Assembly: GCA_025201375.1 (NCBI GenBank)
Contig: JAIWZP010000006.1
Coordinates: 372,001-436,000, forward strand
Direction: 5' to 3'
Source of the DNA: Gongronella butleri
Taxonomy: Eukaryota; Mucoromycota; Mucoromycetes; Mucorales; Cunninghamellaceae
Length of the DNA: 64,000 nt
Position numbers and translations under genes: made by a program. The notes beneath the pieces are model-generated. The model worked only from the letters and a program-made list of their open reading frames with translations. It ran no database searches and was not told the origin of the DNA. Each line of letters opens with the position of its first letter. The first letter of the stretch is position 1. Positions 46,377-61,004 of the stretch are shown piece after piece.

Positions 46377-48350
46377 TTATTGAGGCGAGATGATGGTACT
46401 GACCACCAAGTAAGCATTCAATCCTACGAGCAACAGTGCAATCAATACAGCCACGGCAATGACTGTTTTTCCGTTCGCATAATACACTGGTTCGGGTAGT
46501 TCTTGCAGGGTCACTTCTATTTCTGGCTCCAATTCGATGCATGATGATATATTGTCAGATTTAGTGATGAGTCTTTTACAGTTTGGCATGCGAATGTGGG
46601 ATTTTCCTTTCTTCCACGAGGCCTCGATTGCGGTATAGCACCGTTCAAAAGCACGATCCAGCCACAATGGCAGCGCAGGCGGAAGGTCTTGTTTGGCATT
46701 GTGGATCAGGTCAAGATGCATAATACGCTTCATAGACGTAAACCACACGAGCGGAATGACGGCAAAAGGTAACTGGATGCTAAGTGCTACTTGGCTAGCC
46801 ACCAACATTGACGAAAGTCCAGACCGGCCTGCAACACAGGCAGCGACCATTGCTGGCACAATTGCAATCAACCTTGTAACAATCCTGCGGATCCATGGGC
46901 GTCCTGACATGCCCAAAAAACCACTCATCACCACTTGACCGGCTAGTGTGGCCGTGAGAGTGCTTGATTGACCAGAGCACAAAAGGGCCAGAGCAAAAAC
47001 CACTGCAGCCGCCGGGCCAAGGTACTGCTGCAGCAATGCATGAGCGTCAAACAGGTCCGATACCACGTGAAGATGCCCATAGTGGAAGTTGGCCGAGGCG
47101 ACGATCAAAATAGCGGAATTGACGAAGAATGCAAAGAGTAATGCCACAAATAGATCAATAAAGCCATAGCGGAGGTTAATCTTCATATTGGTTTCAAGAT
47201 AGTGTCGCAGAGCATTTGCATCGAGACCGTCGTTGCGAGATTCATCTGAAACACTTAAGATGTCATTGTGGATTCCTTGATTCTTGGTCATGCCCGAGCC
47301 AGCACGTTGCCATTGCTTTTCGCCAGAATCACCGAGGTTTCTTTTCACGAGCGCAGACGGCACGGGTGCAAAAGCAACATTGTAACGAGTGCCTTGATCC
47401 GAATCATCAATTGCAGTGGACTTGACCAAGGGCCGGGTGTCTCGCCATGCATATGTTCGGGCTTGAATAATGTACGAATGCAAGAACAAATTGTGCGGCA
47501 TGACGGTTGCGCCGATGATACCAATGGCCACGTAAAGACAATCGGGATTCGTGAAGATCTCTTTGGACGGAAGATAGCCTTTCAGCACGTCAACTGCAAC
47601 AATGTCCGAGTACACAAGTTCCACGACGAAGCAAGCACCAACAGCAGCAACAAGGACCATCACGAACAACTCAAAGTATTTGATCATCCTCAAGGTGCTC
47701 TCGTTCTGGTGCTTGGATTTTGCTTTTGATGATTTGGCGAGATCTTCAGGTTCATGATAAAAGAGCAAAATGATGAAAACGTCTACAGCAGTGATGGCCA
47801 CGCCAGCAGGAAGGGGCAGCGATGGGAATAAAAGATTTAGCGCGATGGCACTTCCAATCACCTATCATACCACGAGAAAAGTATAAAAATTAGCGCCAAG
47901 AGTTTTTCGAAAGAGAGATTGAACATTGAAGCATACCTCTGCGAGATCTGTGGCAATAATCGCGCCCTCTGCCAGCAAATACAAGACTAAATTCATGTAG
48001 CGCGGCAAATATCGTCGACAGGCCGAAGCTAGATCCATCCCGGCCACTGTTCCTAGCCGAATTGTCAAATTTTGCAAAAACATGGCTATGAAGTTCGACA
48101 CCAGGATAATAAACAAGAGTTGGTATCCGAATTGACTGCCTCCTTCCATATCAGTTGCCCAATTGCCTGGATCTAAGCTAGAAATAACGAAACGTGGTGT
48201 TGAGCGTAAGTAAAAGCATAGACGCGATCAATTTTCAGGGTCTTGCACGTACTACCCGACGGCTATCAAAAAACCTGGTCCAATAAACCTTGATAGGCGG
48301 CTAAAAACGCGTCTGACGTTCATACAATAACGATGCTGTAGCCAGGACAT
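46377..48350 (-). CDS. Nramp-family divalent metal transporter
   Basis: Proton-coupled Mn/Fe transporter of the Smf/Nramp family, about 600 aa, three exons. The first exon (MSWLQHRYCMNVRR, then FIGPGFLIAVG) splices to LDPGNWATDMEGGSQFG; DPGN is the TM1 metal-binding motif. The TM6 site reads GATVMPHNLFLHS (MPH motif). The consensus transport loop is SGQSSTLTATLAGQVVMSGF. A long cytosolic loop between TM7 and TM8 and a C-terminal extension with a final hydrophobic helix are present. Likely in an endosomal or plasma membrane; which Smf paralogue cannot be told. Confidence 0.95.
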
Positions 48351-48470
48351 TTCAAATTGAAAGTTTTTAGCGTGCAACAACAAAAAAAAAAAAAAATAAA
48401 TAAGAAAAAGAAAGGGGAGAAGGCAACCATGGTTTCAAATCAATTCCCAAATGGAGAGGAGCCCCGCTCC

Positions 48471-48502
<32 letters not shown>

Positions 48503-48592
48503 GGAGCGCGGGGGTGGAGCACCCCTATTTTTTTTTTTTTCGTGAGACGCGCGCGCTCAACCAATTGCTCTGCCCCTCTTCTCCCGTCAACC
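48351..48592. promoter_or_regulatory. Divergent promoter Nramp / PMT with T30 tract
   Basis: 242 bp between divergent starts. It holds an uninterrupted run of 30 T (48472-48501), an A14 run, a T13 run, and between them a perfect hairpin GGGGTG-GAG-CACCCC (near 48515). Confidence 0.65.
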
Positions 48593-51284
48593 ATGGCAGG
48601 CCGAGATCTCTTTGTATCTATGGCCCTTCTTATGGTCGCTCTACCTGTGAGGCTATACAACTTACAAGAGCCTCCAGAAGTGGTGTATGAGCCTCCAAAC
48701 AATATTCTGTAATTGATACTCAACTAAATTTTGCCTGTAGGTTTGATGAAGTGCACTTTGGCAGCTTTGCAAATCATTACATCAACCGAACTTTCTATTT
48801 CGACGTCCATCCTCCACTTGCCAAAATGCTGATCGCTTTAATTGGATATTTGTGTGGCTACAATGGGCAGTTTGGTTTTGAAACCATCGGAAAGTAAGAC
48901 TTTTTCTTTTCGGACTGTGAGCAATTGTTTGGACTGAGAGCAATTGTTGAATCAAAAAAAAAAAAATCAGGTCATATGTCGACAGCGGTGTCCCGTTCGT
49001 GCAAATGAGAGCTGTTTCTGGATTTCTTGGTGCTTGCTTGGTGCCCATGGCTTTTATTACTTTGCGTGATGGCGGCCATTCAATGTTGGCCGCGTTGTTG
49101 GCTTCTCTTGTCGTTCTTTTCGGTAACGGATCATGCACGGGCTGGCAATTTCTCTTTTAATCACGAATCATTCTTGTTTTTAGAGAATAGCCTGGTAACA
49201 AATAGTCGATTCATTCTTCTGGATCCATACTTGCTAGCTTTTGGTGCCTGGACACTTATGGCATGGAACAAGGTGTTCAAAAAACGGAATCGGTATAAGA
49301 AAGCTGCGAGCAGGGATTAGCAAATTACTAACACCTCCAATTGCGTCAGACCTTTTACCATAGCATGGTATTTTTGGCTCGTTTCCACGGGGATTGGACT
49401 GGGCTGCAGCGTCAGTTGCAAATGGGTCGGTTTGTTTATGATTGCAACAATCGGATGCTCGACTGTAACCCGGCTGTGGGATGTTTGGGGTGATCTTCGT
49501 GTAACAACGGTAATACTGGATCAATTGTTCTCTCAAAGAAAGGGGTTTAATAGCCAATCAATGGATTTGTGTAAAGCAGGCGATCTTTCTCAAGCACGTT
49601 TTGGCATACTTTGCGTGTTTATTCGTTTTGCCGGTGATGATCTATGTGAGCTGCTTTTATGCTCATTTGACGCTGCTATCCAACACGGGCCCTGGAGATA
49701 GCCATATGTCATCATACTTTCAACACACTCTGGCTGGAAGAGAGCTAGATGACAGCCCTTTGGACGTATTTTATGGTTCTGTCGTCAGCATTCGACATTT
49801 GGGGACGCATGGCGGTTATTTGCATTCCCATTTGGCCAATTATCCTGAAGGCAGCCAACGTAAGTGCACCGGTGTGATAATTCCTGAAAAAAGCTGATTT
49901 TTATGATCATTTTAATTTGCCAGAGCAACAAGTGACGCTGTATCCATACGATGATGACAACAATTGGTGGCGCATTCTTAAAATGAACGACACAAAATCT
50001 GACGACGTTGAAAAACAAGGCGTTTTAGGCTCTGACAACAAGACCTGGCTTGAATATGTTCAGCAGGGTGATGTTATCCGCCTTGAGCACGTTGCAACAA
50101 GCCCGAAAAAGCTACATAGCCACAATGAAAAGCCGCCATTATCTGACAGCGAATCTTACAAAGAAGTCAGGTATGTGGCTCAATCCAATAGCAACTTGCA
50201 ATCTTGTCGACTCATTTATTATTAGTGCATATGGATTCGTTGACTACGATGGTGATGCTAACGATTTTTGGACCGTGGCGATTCACGAAGCAAATGAAGG
50301 GGCAAAACTTCAAACACTACAATCGCGTTTCGAATTGGTCCACGCATTGCAAGCCTGCTCCCTGTATTCTGGCACGAAACAGCTGCCTGATTGGGGTTTT
50401 GGTCAACAGGAAGTCGCTTGTGTCCAAAGCGGCAAAGTGGAAAAAACAACATGGATTATCGAACAAACAAGACACGACTTATGTAAGCGATGTTGTGCTC
50501 AAGCTTGTTTTAACGATTTTTTTTTTATTCCAGTGCCTCCAGGTTCAAGTAAAATGGTGAATTATCCGCAGCAAACGTTTTGGTTCAAGATGAAAGAGCT
50601 TCATCAAGTTATGTGGGCTGCAAACAATGAATTGACGGAACATCACCCATACCAGTCGCGTCCAAGTGAATGGCCAATGCTCGTCCATGGCATTTCTTAC
50701 TGGGCAAAAGACACATTACACATTTACTTTTTGGGCAATCCTTTGGTCTATTGGACTATTACGGTCATCGTGTTTGTGTACATGATTCTCACTGCATTCT
50801 TTATGATTCGTCAAAAGCGCGGCATTCAGGAGCGATTCCAGCCTGAAAAATTCCAGTTTTACCAGAAAGCAGCCAGATTTTATGTCATGGCATGGGCTTT
50901 TCACTATCTTCCATTCTTTATTATGAAGCGACAGCTATTTCTTCACCACTATCTGCCGGCCCTGTATTGTGGCATCCTACTTTTCGGAGTATCTGTTGAT
51001 TTGATTATGCAAAAGTGGACTTCTCCCGTGCCGCAGAGGGCGTTTGCGAGTTTATGCTTGGTTGCTGTCGTTTGCTCATTTTACACCTTTGCCTCCTTAT
51101 CTTACGCGTTGCCATGGAACCAACAGGCATGTGTTGCTGCGCAATGGCTGCCATTGTGGGATTTTGGCTGCGATAGGTAAGTTCATTGGGTTTTAACGGG
51201 CACAGATGAACAAAAATCTTACAACTTAACTTTAGGTATCCATCGGCAAGCATTGAATCGATCCAGGGACACTCTGAGCTGTAG
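48593..51284 (+). CDS. Protein O-mannosyltransferase (PMT family, GT39)
   Basis: An ER membrane enzyme that transfers mannose from dolichyl-phosphate-mannose to Ser/Thr. About 10 exons. The first luminal loop carries the catalytic DE motif in [16 protein letters not shown] followed by [14 protein letters not shown] domain is visible (MSSYFQHTL.., [38 protein letters not shown]). The C-terminal half has several transmembrane helices, with [13 protein letters not shown] between. FDEVHFG fits Pmt1- and Pmt4-type enzymes; the subfamily is not decided. The last exon encodes only [15 protein letters not shown]. Confidence 0.93.
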
Positions 51285-51907
51285 AATTTCAACTTGTACA
51301 TTATAAATAAAGTCTCTCATTGACAAAATAAATTGAAAAAACAAAAAAAAAAAATAGTTTGCCTTTTGTTGCTTCAGGCATTCGTGCTTTATGAAGGATA
51401 TTTTTTGTATAAAAAAAGCAAGCATTACAAACGGACCCTTTTCCTTACTTATTACGGTGTTGTTGGGGTAGCCATTGGCAAAAAGAGGGGAACTGGACAG
51501 GAATGATGTGACATTCTATTTCAATTTAAAGCAGTTTGACGATTGTGCGTCTATGTGACCTGAAACTCATTTCTCTCGTGGCCATCAACCATGTGGATCT
51601 GAAAATGTCGATGATCACAATGAAACGCGTGTTGAACGCGTCTAATTACGCGTCGGAAGGCTTTTTTAAACGCATCCGTATGCCCCACCACGAATTGTCG
51701 TCGACTGCCTAGTGGATGGGCGTGACTCGCGCGATAATTCATTCCGAGAATATATTGACCTCGTGGTTCTTGGCGCGAAAATCGTGAAGCGATGGCCGTC
51801 GTCCGGTACGGGTGTCTATTTGCGGAGATTTAAAGAAATTGGTCTCTTTGGTCAGCCACTCTATCGCGCTCGATGTGCCATTTCTTCCTCTCCTTTGATC
51901 GTTTTCA
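51285..51907. other. Intergenic between PMT and ALG9
   Basis: 620 bp with an AATAAA at about 51305. From about 51600 to 51900 both strands are open over short frames (63-80 codons) with many ACGCGT motifs, but I recognise no domain and no splice structure, so no gene is called. Confidence 0.5.
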
Positions 51908-54228
51908 ATGCCACGGTCTGAGGTTCGCAGACGGCCCATCAAATTGACGGTGCAAGAGCCTTCGCGCGAAGCCAAGCACAAAGGTCTTACTGATCAAGGG
52001 TCAAGCAGGTAAGCTGCGGGTCTTTTGGTGTGGTAGAGGGCTGAATTTTTTTTTTTGTTTTAGACAGCTAAAAGCGCTCTCTGACGACTCGGAAGCGTTT
52101 TCGCTCTCGCTAAAGTCAGCCTTTCGATTATTTTTGATTGTGCGGTGTGCATCTGCTTTGTACAGCGTCATAAATGATTGTGATGAAACTTTCAACTTTT
52201 GGGAACCGACGCATTATTTGCTGGAAGGCTATGGCCGGCAAACTTGGGAATACTCGCCAGAATTTCGTATTCGTAGCTGGGCATATATTGGATTTTACTC
52301 GATTCTTGGATTTTTTGCCAGCATGCTCACATCAACAAAGGTAAAAAAAAAAAAGGGGGGGGGGAGGGGCTCAAACATTGTCGTGAAGTGCCAACTTTTG
52401 TTTTTTTTTTTTTGCAGATTCAAGTCTTTTATCTTATCCGGTTAATCTTGGCCACTTTTTGCTCGTTTGCTGAAGCTCGATTTTACAGAGTGGTGGTGGA
52501 AGAAGTTAATGCCCACGTTGGGCGGTACGTGCTGATCATCCTCTTTTTTGGCCCTGGCATGTTCCATGCATCCACGGGTAAACGTTAGCAATTAGGCTTC
52601 CATTGCCGAAAAACTGACCGATTTATTTTGAAATTCAGCCTTTTTACCTTCCAGTTTTGCCATGTACACCACGATGATGGCATTCACCTACATTTTGCGC
52701 CCAACAACGCAATTGCATCGCACACGTACGTATAAAGCCGTGTTTTGGCTTATTTTGGGTGGCATTGCGTGGCCGTTCAGCGGGGCGATTGGCCTTCCGT
52801 TCGCCCTGGAAGAACTGACTGTTTATGGACAAGATAGCTCGGTGACGAAGTCAGGTCAATTGCATGTGGCGATGAAATCGCGCAACTGGCAGCTCCTTCG
52901 TTTTATCCGTCTTTTTGAAGCTGTGTTGGTGCTGTCTATTGGGCTTGGAGGCTGTGTCTATTTCATCGACACCTACTTTTATGATGCGCCTACCTTTGTG
53001 CCTTGGAATATTGTCAAGTATAATATTTTCAATGCTCGAGAAGGTCGGGGCCCAGAATTGTTTGGAGTCGAGCCTTGGTACTTTTATGTGCTCAATGGCT
53101 TCTTGAATTTCAACGTCGCCTTCATTCTAGCGCTCATGTCTGGCTTGATCATGGTATGCAGCGATTGTGACTCCTTCGTACAGATACAATATAGTTTATT
53201 TAATTGTGGTTTTATAGGTTGTCACGGCGATTGTAGATCGCAAAAGAGTCCCTGGTACGACGCGCTTGGATGTCATTTGGCCCTACTACCTGATGTTGTT
53301 GAAATTGGCTCCATTTTACATCTGGTTTACCATTTTCAGTCTGCAAGCACACAAAGAGGAGCGATTTTTATATGTTGCCTATCCTCTTCTGGCATTGAAT
53401 GCTGGAATTGCCATTTACCTGATCCGCAGCCTCGTTAATCATGCCACACGTGCTCTTGGTGCAAGTGTAAGATCAAATCTGGTGTCAAAAAAAAAAAAAA
53501 GATGAAGCTAATACAAAATGCATTTTTGGTGTTTCTAGGTGAACATTCGCGTCTTTGCGTTCCGATACACGTCAGTGGCTATTTTGGTTGTGTACTCGCT
53601 GCTGTCTGTGTCGCGCATTATGGTGCAATTAACGCGCTATCACGCTCCAATGGCGGTATACAAGGCATTATGGAATGAAAGACAAGATCCCGTGATTCAC
53701 TCCAATGTCATCCAAGAAAACTACGATGAGCAATCGAATCCAAAGGAATTGCAACTTTGTGTTGGCAAAGAATGGCATCGCTATCAGTCCAGCTTTTTGC
53801 TACCAAATGATGTTCGATTACAATTCATCACCAGCGAATTTGACGGATTATTGCCTGACAAGTTCCCCGAGGATTGGACAGTCAAGAGCTACACTGTCAA
53901 TGGCAAGCAAGAATCGTACAGAGCACGCAAGTACGATATTCTTACAGGCGTACATCACCACGGTGCTGGCATGAACGATTTAAACAAGCCTGATGCTTCA
54001 GTGTTGACGGATATCAGCAAGTGCGACTATCTTGTGGACAGTCTTTTACCCTCGCAAACACCGAGTAACAATGAGCCGACATACATCTTGGACAAAGCAT
54101 GGCAAAAGTTGCATTGCGAACCTCATTTGGATGCAAGTGGGTCTCGATCCATTGCTCGCGCTTTTTGGGTTCCTGGCGGCCAGGGCCTGGTGTGGGGAGA
54201 GTATTGCTTGTTAAAGCGACAAAAATGA
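51908..54228 (+). CDS. ALG9: Alpha-1,2-mannosyltransferase ALG9
   Basis: An ER GT22 enzyme that adds the seventh and ninth mannose to the dolichol-linked N-glycan precursor. Six or so exons; the start is MPRSEVRRRPIK. The family signature NDCDETFNFWEPTHYLL is intact, followed by TWEYSPEFRIRSWAY, FGPGMFHAST, FLPSSFAMYTTMM, then IAWPFSGAIGLPFAL. Later HKEERFLYVAYPLLALNA matches the second GT22 motif. The C-terminus WHRYQSSFLLP.. fits ALG9 rather than ALG12 or PIG-B. Adjacent to a PMT gene. Confidence 0.95.
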
Positions 54229-54482
54229 AACAAATCAATAAACAAAAACAGACATTCAATTGGATAAACGAATTGCAATGGCCATCATGATTCGAATAGT
54301 CAAAACCATGCAAAAATGCCATCCTGACATCACCACGCGATTCCAAGCCTCCTGTTTCATCGAAAATTCATGTTTTTGCATACGAATCCAATAATAAAAA
54401 GGGGTTTCTTGTCTTTTTTTTTTTTTTTTTTTTGTGCAAGCAGCGCTACGAAAGTGTTGATACCGAGAACAAAGTCCCAAAT

Positions 54483-55442
<960 letters not shown>

Positions 55443-55568
55443 GGTGGTAAAATAAAAGTGAAAAGAGGAGTGAGTGGCTTTCCAAGTGCAAAAAAAAAAA
55501 ATCGCGTCCATCACCAACCCAATTTGAAGTCCGATCGGAACACAAGCCCTGTGGGGCATTGCTGCGCA

Positions 55569-57754
55569 TCATTTTTTATTGTCTAGTTCGGCCAATTTTG
55601 ACTCAAGTTCATCAAGTTTCTGTTGCATGGTTTCTCGTTCTTTGATCCGTTCCTGTTGTTGCCGTTTCATTTCATTTTGAAGCGACTCATAGGCCATTGA
55701 CATTTCGTTATATTTTTCGGTCAATGTGGACAGTACGTTCTGGAGAAAACAAGAGAAAAATTGTCAACTCTGCTATGAAAATGGCAAGGGAAACTTACGC
55801 TAGGAACTTGCGAAAACAGTTCATAGTCCAAAAGCTGTTTGACGCTAGGTCTTCGCTCAGGTTGCTGGTCCATCATCCACAGAATCAGAGCAGATTCTTT
55901 CGGGTATCGTTCTACAAATGCATCAGGAAGCATGGCTAGATTTTTGAGCTTGGCAATGGCGTCCGCGCGCTCCATCGAGGTTGAAAATGGTTGGAACAAT
56001 TCGAAAAAGATGATTCCAAGAGAGTAAACATCCACTTTTTCGTCGTAAGATTTTCCACTGAATTCAAGCTGCTCTGGTGAAGCGTACGTTCGGGTACCGA
56101 TCCCAATGGTGTGAGCCCGGCGCAAAGGAGGAAGATTGGCTCGAGATTTCGGCAGTCGATCAACGTTTTGGGTCGTCGCACTCTTCAGCAAGGGGGATGA
56201 TGTATTTGAAACGCGTGTCGGTGATGATCCTGGTTGCCTATTACTACCCAGGGTTTGGCGAGCATCGTTTTTGCTGCTTGGTCCGCTGATTGCAGTGGTT
56301 TCATCGTCGACTAAGGCAGCTGCTAATCCAAAATCACCAATTTTCGGAATGCAGTCTTCCCAGAGAATACCGGTCGAGCTGTCCAGCGCCAAATTCTCGG
56401 CTGGGAGTGTCAAAAAGATGTTGCTCGGTTTCAAATCGCGATGAATAAGACCTTGCTTGTGAATGTACGCTGTTCCACGAAGGATTTGAGTAAACATGGC
56501 AATATTGCGATCCGGATCTACAACACCATAATCACGATTGCGAATCTCGATGTAGTCAAACAGTGTGGCTATAAAAAAATATGGGGGGGGGTTATGATGG
56601 CCAAGATCCTTATCGAGCAAATTTAACATACTATGACACAATTGCATTTGAATGTATAGTGTCCATCCTCCAATTTCCGACCTTTCTGTGGCATTGGTGT
56701 TGTGGAGAGAGTATTGAGAAGTTGACAGCTCATAATCGTGCAATAATGGGTCATTCTTTTTGACCAATGAACCGCTTTCATACTCGAGCCAAGAGCCGTA
56801 ATACCGCACGACATTTTCGTGCTCCAGTCTTGCCAAATGCTTGATTTCCCTGAAAATTTTTTTGTATGGCGTATTTCCTTGATGCAAGTCTGGCCCAAGT
56901 TTGACTTTCTTCACCGCATAATCAATTCCATCAAGGTTGTTACGTGCGCGATGAGCCGTGGCAAACCCTCCTTTTCCCAGCAGATTCAACTCGACAAAAT
57001 CTTCACAATATCTTGAATGATGAACACTGAGATCAAACAAGACATTAGAGGTACTTGAGGTGGATGCAGAGAGATTGGATGATGATTCCTCATGCATTGA
57101 TGCTGATTTCAGTGCTAGCGATGCAGCAATTGATGAAGAGGATGGTGTTGAAGAACCATTGCTATTGCTATCGAGCTCGCGGGCCGACGCGTTGGCCGTG
57201 TCAGCCAACAAGAGACGATGTGGTTGGTCAGCAATCGATTCGCTTTGCACAGTCTGCAATGCTGCATAAAACAGCTTGTGGAACGTTCGCTGAAATGTCG
57301 AGCGCACGCTCACCATCTCGTCGACAAACTCGGTATCAATTATTCCAAGCGATTTTAGCGTTTGGCAGATTAGAAAAAAGACCTTGCGGTTGGCGTCGGG
57401 ACTGTCACCATAAATGCGGCAAAAGGATTCGATGAGAGACACAAGGAGCATCTTGGTTTGCTTTCGCTTGTACTGGAGGCTTGAAGGATTGGACACTCTT
57501 TGGCTAATTGATGGGTCAATGTCCACGGCTTCTGAGGTCTGTTCATCGGCAGGGGCAGATCCCCCACGACTAAAATACGATAGTTCTGCAAGGCAAAAAA
57601 AAAAAATAAGTTCTACGCTTCTGCCAGTTTCAAAGCGACACAGACCTTCAGACTCGAAACCAAGCACTGAAAGAGGGGAAGCGACAGAGCTAGATTCTGA
57701 ATCAACCTCGCTTGGTCGACACCAAAACGCACTCGAGCATTCTGGTGAATCCAT
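55569..57754 (-). CDS. HRI1: HRI-like eIF2alpha kinase
   Basis: 667 aa in four exons (57754-57646, 57585-56632, 56568-55799, 55739-55569). After an N-terminal helical region the kinase domain opens with SRYCEDFVELNLLGKGGFATAHRA-type motifs, [42 protein letters not shown] and the GTRTYASPEQL activation segment. An insert separates the lobes, as in eIF2alpha kinases. The C-terminus is a coiled coil (QQERIKERETMQQKLDEL), as in HRI/EIF2AK1 and fission yeast Hri1/2. It lacks RWD and HisRS domains, so it is not a second GCN2. It phosphorylates eIF2alpha under stress by family analogy. Confidence 0.9.
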
Positions 57755-57992
57755 GGAGAATGGCAATAAAAAAGAAGTTGTGGAGGCAAAGCGGCCTTTT
57801 CCAGGCAGGTATTCAAATTTTGTAGGTCCAGCCGTGCGGAGATTCTCTCTCTCTTTTTTTTTTTTTTTTTTGCATTGTGTGTGAATGTGATTTTTCTTAC
57901 TTTTTCTTTTTTTGCTTTCGGGATCTATGAATGGTACGCGAATGATGACAAGTAATGGGTTCTTATGCTTTGCTGATACTCTTTGGGTCTAG
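57755..57992. promoter_or_regulatory. Divergent promoter HRI / YEATS2
   Basis: 238 bp between divergent starts, containing a T18 run (57854-57871) and further T-rich sequence. Confidence 0.6.
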
Positions 57993-60838
57993 ATGTTAGA
58001 TGAATACAATACCAGGAAGCTCGAGGAAATAATCGATCGTCAGTTTGACATTGAGCTAAACCTGAAGCATCGCGAGATCGCTGCTATTCGCAACGAGATT
58101 GACAAAGCTTACCAAGCACTAAGCGATCTAGAGCAAGAAGTTAGAAATGGTAAAATAATAGTTGAAATAAGACGCGATATTAAGTGGGTAATATGTTTTT
58201 AAACAGAAATGTATGCTTCGCTACTGCCTACCCTTCCGCACTACACTCGACGAACGGCAAATGCGATATATCAAGGAAGGTCTGCAACTGCTATGGCAGC
58301 TCCTGCAAAGAGCAAGCCTCCAAAATCAAGTAGCTCAGTGCTATACGGCCGTCGCAGCGATGGCGTTTATGTCAGGTAAATACCCTCTTGGATTTTTCGA
58401 CTGCCAATTTCTGATCGCTGATTTTTTTTTACTGAAGACTGGCTTGCCCTGTCTGTCATCGTGAAAATTTCTCCAATCAGCTTGGATTCTTAAACCATTG
58501 TCGCATATCGCATTCACTAGAATTCGGCCCGTACGAAAATGTCATGGTCCAATGTGGCACGCCAGTGAAAGAATCTGACGTACCTGAAGATCACCCGGCG
58601 CGTCTTCGGCCGGTGCTCTCCATGTAAGGATATCAAGTCGCGTAAGATCGGTACCGTGCTAATCATACAGCTTCATCTCAACAGACAGCCCGAAAAAGCC
58701 AAAGAACGCGTGAGAGCTTATGCTTGTGTGTGATTATGCATGTTCATTTACCTTTTTTTTTCTTTCGTCTAAAGCCCATCATCAAGGAATATGAAGAAGA
58801 TGTTAGCTTGGAATTGGATCAAGAAAAAAATGAAAATGATGCGACTCGATCAGAACAAGTTATGGCGCGTGCAACCCCTCACTCACCATTGTCATCTACT
58901 AACATTGACAATGTGCCACCAGCACACCAGCAAGACAAAACAAGCCTTCAAACCAACCCTGTCGTGACCGACCCACTGACATGTCCAACACAATCGCTTC
59001 CAAGTGCTGCTACATTGGTTTCAAATGATTCTCTTGCCGGCTCTGGCTCTGATAACGCACCACAATCGCTTGTGTCCGCAATCGAAGACAAAGGGTCTCG
59101 GTTTTATATTCAACGCCGCATCATTGTTGGAAATGTTAGCAAGTTTATACCCCCAGGTAATGTGTCATAGTTCATGAGAAGAAATGAGCGGCTTGACTAA
59201 TTAGCGATACAGAAAAACGGGATGCCACGCTGAAAAATTACACACACAAATGGATGATCTATGTCGTGGAGCCCAACCAGGTAACAATTTAGTGATTTTG
59301 AAAGACATACACGAAACTAATGGTGTTTTTCTTTTGTTCTCGCAACAGGACAGGGAAAAACCTACGTTTATTACTGGGATTCGATACCATTTACATCCAA
59401 GCTATAAGCCGCACGACGTGGTCGACGTCACCGAGCCTCCCTACCGCTTAACAAGACTGGGTTGGGGCGAATTCCCGATTCGATTGCAATTACACTTTGT
59501 GGACAAGCGCCGGAACAGGAGTTTGGACGTGATTCATCAACTGAGATTGGATCACACGCACTCTGGACGACAAGTTTTTGGAGCTGAGCGCGCAATTGAT
59601 ATTGAATTGGATCGCAATACCGATTTTGATGATGTATCAAATTTCTCTCCGCAGTCTCATTTAGCGGTGACAACTAACCCGATGGATCAGTCATCCATTG
59701 CGACAAATCAAAGAGTGATCTTGCTACAAGGAATTATCAAGGAACAAGTATTGCAATTGCCTCTCGTTGCTTCGTCTCGATCTTATCAGCAAATGCCTTA
59801 CAGCTGCGCAGAGAGTATCAAGGAATTCTATTCGTGGCCACTTGCCAAGCAAAAGGCAGTAGAAGTAAGATTCGGAATTGTTGGTTTTTTTTTTTTTTTT
59901 TTATTTTTTTTTTGCTAACCGAAGAATGTGTACATAGTGGCATCGTGCACGATTACTTCGTCTGCAAGTTCAACATCGATGCAATGAAATCAACGAACCT
60001 CTGCTGCGTGCTGCGAGCAAATCACTGACGACCAAGGATACACTATTATGGTGCCGAGACAACCATCATATACCCAAGGATTCTGGTGACAAACAAGCTA
60101 CCAAATTACTTGATTTCTGTCGATTTTGTGGCCAGCTTGATCATGCAATTGCTGATTGCCAATGGAAGCCCAAGTCGTGGAGCAAGCGCGGGCGCGACCT
60201 ATACAATTTGTCATCCATGTCAGCCACCGACGAATTATTGCAAATTGTTCGAGTTAATGATGACCGGTACAATGAATCTACCGAAATCGACGTTGACATG
60301 CAGCGATGTGACTCGAGCAGCTCAACCCGATTCCAAGAATTGGCAAGATTTATCACTGCTGACATGCACAACAAGATTGCCCGGGAACCAGCAATGCTGG
60401 TGCAACTCGATTGGATATGGAAAGTGATTAGCGATCTTAGGCTTCGAAGCATGGTGGGTAACGACATTGCGCAGAGTAAACACGGACAGCTCCACCTGCA
60501 GCGATCTGCGGACCGCCAATTGGATCTGTCAGCCGCCATGCAGCAGCGACTCATAGTTGGTGACATTGTTCTATTGGTAAGATCAACTCTTTATCTTGTT
60601 ATGCATTTATTTGTATTGATTTTTTTGATCTTTTGAATATAATATTTAGGCAACAAAGATGTTTTTGCGCAGACTCCTATTGTCTGGGCTGGCAATTTGC
60701 AAGGTTCATGGTCAGAGTGCAGACGACCGCGGCAAAAAAATGCTAGTGCCTTATCATATTCATCAAGCTGCCACAATGATGAAGGATTTTGATTTTTTAA
60801 CTTGCAAATTCATGGGAACAATATCCAATGGCGATTAA
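57993..60838 (+). CDS. YEATS2: YEATS2-like chromatin reader
   Basis: 776 aa in nine exons with an open summed frame. N-terminal helix, then a C2H2-type finger (CPVCHRENFSNQLGFLNHC), an S/T/P-rich linker, the YEATS domain (RIIVGNVSKFIPP, THKWMIYV, ITGIRYHLHPSYKP, VTEPPYRLTRLGWGEFPI) and a CRFCG..H..C motif. The end (FLRRLLLSGLAICK, KMLVPYHIHQAATMMKDF) resembles the histone-fold-like tail of animal YEATS2, an ATAC-complex subunit that reads acyl-lysine. This layout differs from Yaf9, Taf14 and Sas5. Complex membership is inferred. Confidence 0.85.
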
Positions 60839-61004
60839 AAAATATCCAAATGTATCGCATGACAAATGCTGCCGAAAATGGAGTATCATACGTGGTGAGG
60901 AAGGGGGCGGCTGCGACAGCCGCAGCTCGCCGAGGTCTGAATTCAAGAATGAGCTTTTCTATCTGGGCGTCAATTAATTTCTTTCCTTTTTTTTTTCGTG
61001 AATC

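Noticed and set aside
48472..48540. Hairpin plus T-run as a bacterial-type terminator
   Set aside because: Eukaryotic context and a divergent promoter position; the T-runs lie on both sides of the hairpin.
51551..51981. Short genes on either strand between PMT and ALG9
   Set aside because: Frames of 63-80 codons overlap on both strands with no recognised motif or splice structure.
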